From NCBI RefSeq assembly GCF_009650605.1, contig NZ_WAJT01000004.1:62001-126000 (forward strand): 64,000 bases of DNA, written 5' to 3'. The position numbers were made by a program, and so were the translations under genes. Shown piece after piece: positions 29,210 through 37,218 of the stretch. Each line of letters opens with the position of its first letter. The stretch's first letter is position 1. This stretch comes from Labrenzia sp. CE80. GTDB lineage: Bacteria > Pseudomonadota > Alphaproteobacteria > Rhizobiales > Stappiaceae. Below the pieces are notes generated by a model. That model did not search any database. It was not told where the DNA came from and saw only the letters and a list, made by a program, of their open reading frames with translations.

Positions 29210-29632
29210 ATGTTCATTGCCAAGAAATTCATAACTGCACCAGTTGCCGCTGCTCTTGTCGCTGCAACTCTGATCGGTACGGCTCAGGCGGGGCCTCGCC
29301 AACAGCAGGGTCCTGAGGCGCGCGGCAGCGCGATCACGCTTGAAGTTGACTATCGGAAAGGGCAGCACAAGGGGCGCGGGCATGGCCCTAAATGGGGTCA
29401 TGGTGACAAGCGCGGCCATTGGGGCAAGATGGGGCCGCGGCAGGTCCGTCGCAGCCTGAAACATCGCGGCTTTCACAAGATCCGCATCCTGGGTGAGCGC
29501 GGTCCAGTTTATATGGTCCGTGCACATGGCTGGCGCGGCATGCCGATGCGTCTCGTGGTTGACGGTCATACCGGCCAGATCCTGCGCAAACGCCCAATCC
29601 ATCGTCATGGCCACTGGAACTATCGCTGGTGA
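29210..29632 (+). CDS. Secreted basic, His/Gly-rich protein with PepSY-like C-terminus
   Basis: 140 aa from the ATG at 29210 (GAGGAGA 6 bases upstream). Signal peptide with core VAAALVAATLIGTAQA (cleavage near residue 27). Then a Lys/Arg/His/Gly-rich stretch (GQHKGRGHGPKWGHGDKRGH) and a C-terminal domain, QVRRSLKHRGFHKIRILGER followed by YMVRAHGWRGMPMRLVVDGH, whose last part (VDGHTGQIL) resembles PepSY. Might bind metal or an anionic polymer through the His-rich part. Function unknown. Confidence 0.75.
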   Translation: MFIAKKFITAPVAAALVAATLIGTAQAGPRQQQGPEARGSAITLEVDYRKGQHKGRGHGPKWGHGDKRGHWGKMGPRQVRRSLKHRGFHKIRILGERGPVYMVRAHGWRGMPMRLVVDGHTGQILRKRPIHRHGHWNYRW

Positions 29633-29745
29633 TCCGCCGATTGCAAACTGCTTAAAACGGCCGTTGCCATTTTGGCTGCGGTCGTTTGCGGTTGTAGGGC
29701 GCGCTGGCTGCAGCTATCAAAAGGGTGATGAAACCTTGATGGACT

Positions 29746-30693
29746 GTGCCCGTGACCCTGATCGACCATCCGGACAATCCCATCCCCGAAGGCTGTAACT
29801 CGGGCTCGATAGAGACCGGCGACGGTGTAGCCCTTCGCTACGCTCACTGGCCTGCGACAGGCGGACCGCGCCGCGGAACTGTAACGCTCTTGCAGGGGCG
29901 GGCTGAATTCATCGAAAAATATTTCGAGGTTATCGAAGATCTACGCCAGAGAGGCTTTGCGGTGATCGCGTTTGACTGGCGGGGCCAAGGCGGCTCCGAG
30001 CGGATTCTGCGCAATCGTTGCAAGGGCCACATCGGCAACATGAAGCAGTTTCGCGAGGATCTTCACACGATCCTCCAGAAAGTATCGCTGGCCGAGTACC
30101 CGGGGCCTCACTTCGCCCTTGCTCATTCCACCGGTGGTGCGGTTCTGCTGTCCGATGCGCTTCGCTTGCGCACCATGCTTGACCGGGTTGTCCTCAGTTC
30201 ACCGCTTACGGGGATGCTGGACAATGGCTGGAAGGAGCGCTTGGCCTTTCGAGTTGCCATCGCCTTCAAGTGGCTTGGTCTCGGTCGTCTTTATATTCCC
30301 GGTGGCAACGGCGATCTCTTTGTCGATTTCGAGGAGAACCGGCAGACCCAGGATAGAACGAGGTTCGAGCGCTTCAACGCCGTCCTTCGGCAAGCACCGG
30401 AGCTGGGACTTGGTTCGCCGACGATTGGCTGGCTCTATGCGGTCTCGAGAGCCATTTTGTCGTTCCGGAAGCGGGAATACGGGCCAAGTGTTTCCTTGCC
30501 CTGCCTTGTGGTCGCAGCAGGGAAAGACAGGATTGTCTCGACGCCAGCCACCGAAGAACTGGTTTCGCGTATGAAGTCGGCAGGTTATCTCGAAATTGCC
30601 GGCGCTGAACATGAGCTGCTGATGGAACGGGATGCCATTCGCGACCAGTTCTGGGCAGCCTTTGATGCGTTCATCCCCGGTCAGGCTGGCTGA
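29746..30693 (+). CDS. Alpha/beta hydrolase, lysophospholipase-like
   Basis: 315 aa from a GTG. Serine hydrolase of the Hydrolase_4 (PldB/monoglyceride lipase-like) type: GTVTLLQGRAEFIEKY, FDWRGQGGS, nucleophile Ser in LAHSTGGAVLL, catalytic Asp in AAGKDRIVS and His in GAEHELLMERD. No signal peptide, so cytoplasmic or peripheral. Likely substrates are lysophospholipids or monoacylglycerols, by family. Convergent with hisN. Confidence 0.88.
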   Translation: MPVTLIDHPDNPIPEGCNSGSIETGDGVALRYAHWPATGGPRRGTVTLLQGRAEFIEKYFEVIEDLRQRGFAVIAFDWRGQGGSERILRNRCKGHIGNMKQFREDLHTILQKVSLAEYPGPHFALAHSTGGAVLLSDALRLRTMLDRVVLSSPLTGMLDNGWKERLAFRVAIAFKWLGLGRLYIPGGNGDLFVDFEENRQTQDRTRFERFNAVLRQAPELGLGSPTIGWLYAVSRAILSFRKREYGPSVSLPCLVVAAGKDRIVSTPATEELVSRMKSAGYLEIAGAEHELLMERDAIRDQFWAAFDAFIPGQAG

Positions 30694-30719
30694 CAGGGGA
30701 TTTTACTTTCGGGACGCGC

Positions 30720-31526
30720 TCAGATCGCTGCGCTGGCCAACTCCTTGAGAACCAGTTCATGCAGTCTCGGGTCACCGCTTGCTACGATCTGCCCGCCGTC
30801 TGCTGCGGAGCCTCCGGTCCAATTGGTCATGACGCCGCCGGCCCCTTCTACGATCGGGATGAGTGCGACAACGTCATAGGCCTGCAGGCCAGTTTCGACA
30901 ACGAGATCGGCGTGACCTGCGGCAACCATGCAATAGCCGTAGCAATCGGTGCCATAGCGCGCCAGCTTGGTCTTGGCTTCGATTGTATCATACGCGCTCC
31001 GCTCTTCACCCTGGAAGAGCGCGGGTGTGGTCGTGAACATGACTGCATCAGCCAGATCCTGGCAGGATCTCGTCTTTAACGCCTTGGTGCCGATCGGGCC
31101 TTTGTACCAGGCCGTGTCGCAGTCGCCGACGTAAGCTTCCCTGACATAGGGCTGCATCATCATGCCCAAACGCGGGGTGCCTTTTTCTGTCAGACCAATG
31201 AGTGTGCCCCAGGTCGGCAAGCCGGCAATGAAGGCGCGGGTTCCGTCGATCGGATCAAGCACCCATACGTGTTCCGCGTCGGTGTTTTCGGGCCCATGTT
31301 CCTCGCCAAGGATTCCATGATCGGGAAATTCGGAATTGATCAGGGCTCGCATGGCGGTTTCCCCTGCCTTGTCGGCGACAGTCACCGGGTCGAACCCACC
31401 TGCAAGCTTGTTCTGGACATCGTGCCCGGTTCTGAAGTGCGGCATGATGGCGTCGCTTGCTGCGGTTGCTAGGCGTTCGATAAAATTCGAGTAGATATGC
31501 GAAACTCGCATGTCTGCATTGTTCAT
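30720..31526 (-). CDS. hisN: Inositol-monophosphatase family, histidinol-phosphatase (HisN) type
   Basis: 268 aa. Mg2+-dependent phosphatase with motif 1 LGEEHG plus WVLDPIDGTRAFIAGLPTWG and motif 2 YDVVALIPIVEGAGG. The sequence after DPIDGT (RAFIAGLPTWGTLIGL) is that of HisN-type histidinol phosphatases, giving the second-last step of histidine synthesis; another IMPase substrate cannot be excluded. No his genes are adjacent. Its start lies about 200 bases from the suhB-type sRNA, a synteny that recurs in Hyphomicrobiales. Confidence 0.87.
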   Translation of the reverse strand: MNNADMRVSHIYSNFIERLATAASDAIMPHFRTGHDVQNKLAGGFDPVTVADKAGETAMRALINSEFPDHGILGEEHGPENTDAEHVWVLDPIDGTRAFIAGLPTWGTLIGLTEKGTPRLGMMMQPYVREAYVGDCDTAWYKGPIGTKALKTRSCQDLADAVMFTTTPALFQGEERSAYDTIEAKTKLARYGTDCYGYCMVAAGHADLVVETGLQAYDVVALIPIVEGAGGVMTNWTGGSAADGGQIVASGDPRLHELVLKELASAAI

Positions 31527-31687
31527 TGAGCATGCCTTGTGGTTAGGTGGCTGTTCTTCTTGGCTGGCTGAGTATCGAGATTATTACTTATATAAATCAG
31601 TTGCTTGTTTTGATACAGGCTGAAGCGCATTTACTTGAAGACTGGGCATTTGCTCAGCATTTGATCAGTCCTTGCCTATAAGCTGTG

Positions 31688-31717
31688 CTTGACGTTTGTG
31701 CGATGCGGTGCGATTTT
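31688..31717 (+). promoter_or_regulatory. Likely promoter of the suhB-type sRNA
   Basis: CTTGAC (31688-31693) fits the alphaproteobacterial -35. The matching -10 would be GATTTT (31712-31717), which is weak. It predicts a start near 31724, giving an RNA of about 86 nt. Confidence 0.5.
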
Positions 31718-31723
31718 TATTGC

Positions 31724-31809
31724 AGCGCGAAACGATCTTTCGTTTTGTGCCGCCCTCCTTGGGCGTTTCCTCCCTAGACTCGGGCCGCCTTTAGAGCGGC
31801 CCTTTTTTT
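31724..31809 (+). ncRNA. suhB / ar8 (MmgR-like) small RNA
   Basis: Three predicted hairpins: AAACGA/TCGTTT, CGCCC-TCCTT-GGGCG, and the terminator GGGCCGC/GCGGCCC with T7 (31782-31809). Two unpaired anti-Shine-Dalgarno-like stretches, CCTCCTT and TTTCCTCCCTAG, are the hallmark of the alphaproteobacterial suhB (ar8) family. Location between an inositol-monophosphatase-family gene and an N-formylglutamate amidohydrolase gene matches the conserved locus of S. meliloti MmgR as I recall it. Acts presumably by base pairing with mRNA leaders. The 5' end is inferred. Confidence 0.78.
31782..31809 (+). terminator. Intrinsic terminator of the suhB-type sRNA
   Basis: Stem GGGCCGC/GCGGCCC with a short loop and seven T. 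It lies 18 bases before the stop of the converging amidohydrolase gene. Confidence 0.9.
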
Positions 31810-31827
31810 ATACTTTTTTGCTGGAGC

Positions 31828-32748
31828 TTACTCTGCGGCCAAGGCGTCGCCGATGAATGAGGCGTCTGGCATCGAAGTCAGGTCCCGTGCAAATCGCGTG
31901 AGATCATCCGCCAGGGCGTTGAAGCCACTATGTGGCGCGTGGGTGACTTCATCCATATACAGGCCGCGATTGATTTCAATCTGAAGTGCATGGAGACCCC
32001 GCGCCGGACGGCCATAGTGTTCCGTGATGAAGCCGCCGGCATAGGGCTTGTTGCGGTTGACCGAATAGCCCATGCCGGACAGAAGTGAGGCCGCATATTC
32101 AGTCAGCTCTGGCGCGCAGCTTGTTCCGTAGCGGTCCCCGAGGATGAAGTCCGGGCGCTGATCCGTTGTCTGGCACTTCACGGTCGAAGGCATGGAGTGG
32201 CAGTCGATGAGAATTGCATGGCTGAATGTCACGTGCGTTTGCGCGAGTAGCCTTCGCAAGGTCGAGTGATAAGGCTTGTAGATGCTCTCGATCCTAAACA
32301 GGGCCTCACTGACCGGCAGCCTGTGGTGATAAATTTCTTGCGCTTCGCTGACAACGCGGGCCACTGTTCCAAGGCCGCCTGCGACCCGAATGGAGCGAAT
32401 GTTGGCGTAGGAAGGCAGCCGCCCCTCGAACATCTTCGGGTCCAGCTCATAGGGTTCCCGGTTTACATCAAGATAGGCGCGCGGGAAATGCGCCCTCAAA
32501 AGTGGGGAGCCGAGCGGTACGACATGCTTGAAGAGGCTGTCGACGAAGGCATCTTCAGACCGGCGAATGCTGTGGCTGTTCAGCCGCGAAGCCTCAAGAA
32601 AGCTCTGTGGATACTGGCAGCCCGAATGCGGTGAGTTGAAGACAAAGGGTAGGCGCTGATCCGCCGGAGCAAGGACCTCGAAGGGAGGATGGCCGTTGAA
32701 GTCGACCTGATCGGTTCCGTATGGATCGCTGGGGTCGCTCGTTGCCAA
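31828..32748 (-). CDS. N-formylglutamate amidohydrolase family protein (1)
   Basis: 306 aa from a TTG with AAAGGG 6 bases upstream. Family motifs: VFNSPHSGCQYP, AYLDVNREPYELDP, LIDCHSMPS and ITEHYGRPARGLHALQIEIN. The family hydrolyses N-formylglutamate to glutamate and formate at the end of histidine degradation, but no hut genes are near, so the true substrate is open. A second, divergent paralogue lies at 36403-37218. Conserved neighbour of the suhB-type sRNA. Confidence 0.87.
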   Translation of the reverse strand: MATSDPSDPYGTDQVDFNGHPPFEVLAPADQRLPFVFNSPHSGCQYPQSFLEASRLNSHSIRRSEDAFVDSLFKHVVPLGSPLLRAHFPRAYLDVNREPYELDPKMFEGRLPSYANIRSIRVAGGLGTVARVVSEAQEIYHHRLPVSEALFRIESIYKPYHSTLRRLLAQTHVTFSHAILIDCHSMPSTVKCQTTDQRPDFILGDRYGTSCAPELTEYAASLLSGMGYSVNRNKPYAGGFITEHYGRPARGLHALQIEINRGLYMDEVTHAPHSGFNALADDLTRFARDLTSMPDASFIGDALAAE

Positions 32749-32939
32749 TTGATACCCTTTCGTTTCCTGATCTACTATGGTGCCAAGGAATTAACACTCA
32801 GTCCACAGAAACTGCCCACCGTCCCCATCAGATCGGTTTCACTCTATCTTTACGCGGGATTCGCACTATAACCGAGCGGGAGGTTGGCGGGGCGTCACCC
32901 GTTAGAAATGGTTCCCTCGTGAGGTAATGGTTGCAAACG

Positions 32940-33299
32940 ATGTCGCGTATCCTTCTTGCGGAAGATGACAACGACATGCGTCGTTTCCTGGCCAAGGCAC
33001 TTGAAAATGCCGGCCACGACGTTGTGTCATTCGATAACGGCAAAAGCGCATATGAGCGTCTTCGGGAAGAGCCCTTTTCGCTGCTTCTCACCGATATCGT
33101 GATGCCTGAGATGGATGGCATTGAGTTGGCGCGCCGTGCGACGCAACTGGATCCCGATTTGAAGGTCATGTTCATCACTGGCTTTGCGGCCGTTGCGCTC
33201 AATCCGGAATCTGATGCGCCTAAGGATGCGAAAGTCCTTTCCAAGCCTTTCCACCTGAAAGACCTGGTTCAGGAAGTGGATAAAATGCTCGCCGCCTGA
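32940..33299 (+). CDS. cpdR: CpdR-type single-domain response regulator
   Basis: 119 aa from the ATG at 32940; a TTG at 32931 with better-spaced GAGG would add three residues. A stand-alone receiver: acidic pocket LLAEDDNDMRRFL, phospho-Asp in LLTDIVMPEMDG, Thr in FITGFA and Lys in LSKPFHLKDLV. The sequence matches CpdR, which when unphosphorylated primes ClpXP to degrade cell-cycle factors such as CtrA and PdeA, and is phosphorylated through CckA-ChpT. The C-terminal AA is typical. Monocistronic. Confidence 0.93.
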   Translation: MSRILLAEDDNDMRRFLAKALENAGHDVVSFDNGKSAYERLREEPFSLLLTDIVMPEMDGIELARRATQLDPDLKVMFITGFAAVALNPESDAPKDAKVLSKPFHLKDLVQEVDKMLAA

Positions 33300-33371
33300 C
33301 GGTTGAGATCGGCTTTTGGCCGGTATCCGGTTGCTCTGTGGAATTGTTTGACGGTTCTGTGAAAAAGGGTG

Positions 33372-33400
33372 TTGCGTCGGTCACGGATCCTCGTTATATC
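33372..33400 (+). promoter_or_regulatory. Promoter of tRNA-Val
   Basis: TTGCGT (33372-33377), 17 bases, TATATC (33395-33400): good sigma-70 spacing. Predicts a start near 33407, 37 bases before the mature tRNA. Confidence 0.6.
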
Positions 33401-33443
33401 GCTCCCCACCACAGCGTTTCGACGCAGTGATACCGAGTAATTC

Positions 33444-33518
33444 GGGCGTGTAGCTCAGCGGGAGAGCACTTCGTTGACATCGAAGGGGTCACAGGTTCAA
33501 TCCCTGTCACGCCCACCA
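33444..33518 (+). tRNA. tRNA-Val (GAC)
   Basis: 75 nt cloverleaf with encoded CCA. Acceptor GGGCGTG pairs with the 3' CACGCCC; anticodon loop TTGACAT (33474-33480) gives anticodon GAC; the T-loop GGTTCAATC is present. Reads GUC and GUU codons. Confidence 0.97.
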
Positions 33519-33693
33519 TTTTTGCGCTATTGGCCACTACGGGCTTGATCGGCGCGGGTCTTCCCGGACCACGAAAATCGGCGCAATGGATTTTCCATGC
33601 TGCGGTTTTTCCGGAGAGGGCCAGTCACAGCGAGCGCTTGGGGCGCTCGTTTCATGTTTACGGGTAAGTAAGGCCCTTTCGGGGGACAGTGTC

Positions 33694-33819
33694 ATGAAGA
33701 TCAAGAATTCGCTTAAAGCGCTTATGGGACGTCACCGCGACAATCGCATGGTTCGTCGTAAAGGCCGCGTCTACATCATCAACAAGAAAAACCCGCGCTT
33801 CAAAGCTCGCCAGGGCTGA
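33694..33819 (+). CDS. rpmJ: 50S ribosomal protein L36 (zinc-free form)
   Basis: 41 aa from the ATG at 33694 (GGGGGACAG upstream). MKIKNSLKALMGRHRDNRMV and a C-terminal FKARQG match the alphaproteobacterial L36 lacking the zinc-ribbon Cys/His set. This is the usual form in the group, not a stress paralogue. The 175-base leader contains a stem-loop (about 33631-33649, CGAGCGC/GCGCTCG). Confidence 0.95.
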   Translation: MKIKNSLKALMGRHRDNRMVRRKGRVYIINKKNPRFKARQG

Positions 33820-33824
33820 CGCGG

Positions 33825-33843
33825 GGCGCGATCTCGCGCCTTT
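33825..33843 (+). terminator. Probable terminator after rpmJ
   Basis: GGCGCG-ATCT-CGCGCC stem followed by only three T, 5 bases after the rpmJ stop. Weak U-run, so moderate confidence. Confidence 0.5.
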
Positions 33844-33905
33844 GTGATCTCTTGATTGTCCGTTTAACGGATTGACCGCTGCAGCCGACGAGATATCTTG
33901 TCGGC

Positions 33906-34562
33906 ATGCGGCGTTTTCTGTTTGTCATTCTGATTCTTGGAGCCATGGGCTCCGCCTTCGCGCAGACGACCCCTGATTTAGGGCCGGAGGCCGATGTCCC
34001 GTCTGTCGATGACCTGGACACCTTGATACCGGAAGTCGACGCAGACCAGCCAGCTGTGGTTGATCCGGACGGTCCGCCTGAGGCCTCCGAGCTCGATGCC
34101 CTGTTTGTACGCCTGAAAGATGCTGAAGGTACTTCCGAGGCTGAGCGTATCGCGCGAAAGATTCAGCTCCTCTGGCTGGATTCGGGCAGCGACACCGTCG
34201 ACTTGATGATGGCGCGGGCCGGTCAAGCGCTGAAGGCCGAAGATCACGCCTTGGCCCTCGATATGCTCGACATTGTCGTGACGCTTTCTCCCGATTTCGC
34301 AGAAGGCTGGAACCGCAGGGCTACCGTCTTTTACATGCAGCGGGATTTTGCCCGTTCTCTTGTCGATATCGAACGAACGCTCGCGTTGGAGCCGCGCCAT
34401 TGGGGGGCCATGTCGGGACTTGCGATTATCCAGCGTCGTCTTGGACAAGAAGACCGGGCTTTGGACACATTCAAGAAAGCCGTCGAGATTCATCCCGGTC
34501 TGACCAATGCTCTGGAAACAATTGATGCCTTGGAAAAAGAAGCTGCCGGCGAGCCAATCTGA
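33906..34562 (+). CDS. Exported tetratricopeptide-repeat protein
   Basis: 218 aa. Signal peptide MRRFLFVILILGAMGSAFAQ, an acidic Pro/Asp-rich segment (residues 22-65), then TPR-type helices (LALDMLDIVVTLSPDFAEGW, RDFARSLVDIERTLALEPRH, EDRALDTFKKAVEIHPGL). Probably a periplasmic protein-protein interaction module. No partner can be named. No clear Shine-Dalgarno precedes the ATG; rpmJ lies about 90 bases upstream with a weak terminator between. Confidence 0.82.
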   Translation: MRRFLFVILILGAMGSAFAQTTPDLGPEADVPSVDDLDTLIPEVDADQPAVVDPDGPPEASELDALFVRLKDAEGTSEAERIARKIQLLWLDSGSDTVDLMMARAGQALKAEDHALALDMLDIVVTLSPDFAEGWNRRATVFYMQRDFARSLVDIERTLALEPRHWGAMSGLAIIQRRLGQEDRALDTFKKAVEIHPGLTNALETIDALEKEAAGEPI

Positions 34563-34668
34563 ATAGCCTGAAGATCTGCTTGGCCGGCCAGTCTTGCTCT
34601 TCACTTCCGGCTGCCGGACAAAGCGTCTCCGAGCGATTCAATGGCCCTTGAAGGGCTGCCCTTAGCGA

Positions 34669-35685
34669 ATGGACACTCAGGCGTTGATCTTTTTCCTGGC
34701 CGCTCTCCCCGCGGTTTTGTTGCTCTACACCCTTGTGAGAAGCCGCCATATCGCAGGAAAGCAGGCGCCAAAAGGCGAGGTGAAGACCGCCGGAGGTGTT
34801 CGCTTCCACTATCACTATCTAAAACACTCGTCTGGATCCGAGACTCGGCCCGTCCTGGTGTTTATCCACGGAGCCAGCGGGAATGCCCTGGACCAGAAAA
34901 TAGCGTTCGAAGGACGGTTCGGTGAGGACTACGATCTGCTGTTCGTGGATCGGCCCGGGCTTGGGCACAGCAGTCGAAAAGCGCCTGATCACAACGATCC
35001 GATTGAACAGGCGCGATCGATCGGAGCGCTTCTGGACGCTCTGGGCATCTCATCCTGTTTCATTGTTGGTCATTCCCTCGGCGCGGCCGTCACTGCTGCC
35101 CTTGCGCTGGAGCGGTCCGATCTCGTGAGGGGTCTGGCCTTTATCGCAGCGGCGACCCACCCCTGGCCGGGCGGTGTGAACTGGTACTATCGAGTCGCTG
35201 CGCTGCCTGTTTTGGGGCCTGTATTTTGCTGGACGCTGACGTTGCCTGTCGGAGAGCTTCTGGCCCCCAGGGCGATCACGCAGGTGTTTGCCCCCGATCC
35301 GGTGCCGCCGAATTATTCGGCTGAGATTGGCCTTCCTCTGCTTTTTCGTCCGCGGACTTTTCGTGCGAATGCGCAGGACGTTGCTAACCTCAAGCGATAT
35401 CTATCAAGGCAGTCTGATCGGTATGGAGAAATCGATCAGCCGGCACTTGTCGTCACGGGCACGGATGACAGCGTCGTCTGGCCTAGCATTCACAGCGACG
35501 GGCTGATGCGGGATCTGTGTAATGCGAGGTTGATGGTGCTCGAGGGAGCCGGGCATATGCCGCACCATACGCATTCAGGTCAGATCGCAGCAGAGATCCG
35601 CGAAATGATGGCAGCTTTGGTGGTGGGGGAGGATATGCGTTTTGCATCTGGGCCGTCCGGCGCGCAGAATGGATCGGTAAGGTAG
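34669..35685 (+). CDS. Alpha/beta hydrolase with N-terminal membrane anchor
   Basis: 338 aa. Hydrophobic N-terminal segment ALIFFLAALPAVLLLYTLV, then an alpha/beta hydrolase: oxyanion LVFIHGASGN, FVDRPGLGHSS, nucleophile Ser in VGHSLGAAVTAALAL, Asp in VTGTDDSVVW and His in GAGHMPHHTHSG. Substrate unknown. Convergent with gapR across a perfect 11-bp inverted repeat. Confidence 0.85.
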   Translation: MDTQALIFFLAALPAVLLLYTLVRSRHIAGKQAPKGEVKTAGGVRFHYHYLKHSSGSETRPVLVFIHGASGNALDQKIAFEGRFGEDYDLLFVDRPGLGHSSRKAPDHNDPIEQARSIGALLDALGISSCFIVGHSLGAAVTAALALERSDLVRGLAFIAAATHPWPGGVNWYYRVAALPVLGPVFCWTLTLPVGELLAPRAITQVFAPDPVPPNYSAEIGLPLLFRPRTFRANAQDVANLKRYLSRQSDRYGEIDQPALVVTGTDDSVVWPSIHSDGLMRDLCNARLMVLEGAGHMPHHTHSGQIAAEIREMMAALVVGEDMRFASGPSGAQNGSVR

Positions 35686-35687
35686 GC

Positions 35688-35713
35688 GTTCAGCGGCAAG
35701 GATGCCGCTGAAC
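35688..35713. terminator. Stem-loop between convergent hydrolase and gapR
   Basis: GTTCAGCGGCA/TGCCGCTGAAC, perfect 11-bp arms around AGGA. No T-run on either strand, so possibly a bidirectional Rho-dependent or mRNA 3'-end element. Confidence 0.5.
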
Positions 35714-35727
35714 TGCGTCGCGCTGGC

Positions 35728-35988
35728 TTAGCCTTCGGCGGAGCCGGCCATACCAAGAGCATGAAGATAGAGATCCAGTACGGCCTCTTCTTCTTCTCGC
35801 TCATGGGGCTGTTTTTTGCGCAGGGAAACAACCTTGCGCAGGATCTTTACGTCATAGCCATTGCCTTTGGCTTCCGCGTAAACGTCCTTGATGTCATCGG
35901 AAATGACTTTCTTTTCTTCTTCGAGGCGCTCGATACGCTCCACGAAAGCGCGCAGCTGATCGCCGGCCACTCCGCCCGGATCTGACAT
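35728..35988 (-). CDS. gapR: GapR, DUF2312 nucleoid-associated protein
   Basis: 86 aa, full length for the family. Sequence GDQLRAFVERIERLEEEKKV, then DVYAEAKGNGYDVKILRKVV and YLHALGM is characteristic DUF2312. GapR of Caulobacter encircles overtwisted, A+T-rich DNA and helps topoisomerases ahead of replication and transcription. The N-terminal helix forms the coiled coil. GGAG precedes the ATG. Confidence 0.93.
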   Translation of the reverse strand: MSDPGGVAGDQLRAFVERIERLEEEKKVISDDIKDVYAEAKGNGYDVKILRKVVSLRKKQPHEREEEEAVLDLYLHALGMAGSAEG

Positions 35989-36091
35989 GAGAATGCTTCT
36001 CCTTGTTGGTATTGTTGTCGCTTGGTTTGAAGTTGGAATGTGCCGTGCCAGAGATGATTGGCAAGGTCAAGCCGCTTCACCGTTCCAGCCA

Positions 36092-36388
36092 TCAATGCTC
36101 TGGTTTGTTCACTTCGAAGGCGGCTTTTTGTTCTGCAGTTGCCTCACTCTGGAATTTTTCTTTCCATTCCGAATAGGGCATTCCGTAGACGATTTCTCGT
36201 GACGATTCCTTGTCCATTTCAAGGCCATGCTCCTCGGCGGCGTCCCGGTACCAATTCGACAGACAGTTTCTGCAAAAGCCGGCGAGATTCATCATGTCGA
36301 TGTTCTGAACATCAGTTCGGCCCTGCAGGTGCGAAACAAGGCGGCGAAACACAGCCGCTTCGAGTTCGGTTTTCGTGTTCTTGTCCAT
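36092..36388 (-). CDS. DUF1244 family protein
   Basis: 98 aa from the ATG at 36388 (AGGAGA directly upstream); in-frame residues to 36406 overlap the neighbouring gene's end. The conserved DUF1244 core is LAGFCRNCLSNWYRDAAEEH, with two Cys, and YGMPYSEWKEKF. Small, soluble and all-alpha by appearance; function unknown. Starts 14 bases after the stop of the amidohydrolase gene, so it is probably co-transcribed with it. Confidence 0.88.
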   Translation of the reverse strand: MDKNTKTELEAAVFRRLVSHLQGRTDVQNIDMMNLAGFCRNCLSNWYRDAAEEHGLEMDKESSREIVYGMPYSEWKEKFQSEATAEQKAAFEVNKPEH

Positions 36389-36402
36389 GAGTCTCTCCTG
36401 GC

Positions 36403-37218
36403 TCAATCGTTGCGATCGCTTCGCGATTGATGATGGCTGATTTGCCTGAGATCGGAACGCTGCCTTAGATCTTCAAGGATCGGCTGCAATCGATCGGCCC
36501 ACTCCAACACGCCAGGCCCGTCGGCGATCAGGTCCTGTCTGACCTCAAGCAAAGCGTGGGCAACGCCCCTGCGCGTGGCATGGCGATACATGGTGTCGTT
36601 CTTGAGAGCTCCGTCGTATGGCTCGTTTTCGCCGACGACGAGGTCCCCCTGGGCTTTTAGCTGGTCGATGAAAGGGCGCACGGCGCGCTCGTCGCTGTCC
36701 CACAAAATTCCGGCATGCCAAGGTCTTGGGACCCCGCGCCAGACAGCTGTATAACTGTGGATTGAGATGATGACCGGTGGTGGGGCCTTATCAAGCATCT
36801 GGTCAAGGGTTGCGTCGACAAGATCATGGTAAGGGCGGTGAAAGCGGGCGATACGGCTCTCCCGCTCTGCCTGGTCAATGCTGGCATTGCCGGGCACCAC
36901 GGCACCGTCCGAGAGCCGCATCACGATCGTCGGGTCGTCCTCGCCACGATTGGGATCGATCAGAAGCCGGGAGTAGGACGTCATCAGTGCAGGTGCGCCA
37001 AGGCGCTCGGCCAGTTCCAGGGTCAATGGTCGGGCGCCAATGTCGTAGCCGATATGTCTTTGGAATTCTGCCGCAGGCAGGCCCAGGTCGCCATACTCTG
37101 GTGGCACAGCATTGCTGGCGTGATCGCACAGGAGCAGAAGTCCGCCTGCAAGATTCCCTTTTACGGCCTCTGTGGGATCGAAATGGGCACTTAACTGCGC
37201 GCTGGAAGCGTTAGACAT
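36403..37218 (-). CDS. N-formylglutamate amidohydrolase family protein (2)
   Basis: 271 aa. Shows LLLCDHASNAVPPEYGDLG, the IGYDIGARPLTLELAERL segment, LLIDPNRGEDDPT, ISIHSYTAVWRG and LLEVRQDLI. Belongs to the N-formylglutamate amidohydrolase family but to a different branch from the copy at 31828-32748. Substrate unassigned; no histidine-degradation genes nearby. Likely first gene of a unit with the DUF1244 gene. Divergent from the glycerate kinase gene. Confidence 0.85.
   Translation of the reverse strand: MSNASSAQLSAHFDPTEAVKGNLAGGLLLLCDHASNAVPPEYGDLGLPAAEFQRHIGYDIGARPLTLELAERLGAPALMTSYSRLLIDPNRGEDDPTIVMRLSDGAVVPGNASIDQAERESRIARFHRPYHDLVDATLDQMLDKAPPPVIISIHSYTAVWRGVPRPWHAGILWDSDERAVRPFIDQLKAQGDLVVGENEPYDGALKNDTMYRHATRRGVAHALLEVRQDLIADGPGVLEWADRLQPILEDLRQRSDLRQISHHQSRSDRND

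Noticed and set aside
33694..33819. L36 lacking zinc ligands as a stress-induced paralogue
   Set aside because: This is the normal single-copy L36 form in alphaproteobacteria.
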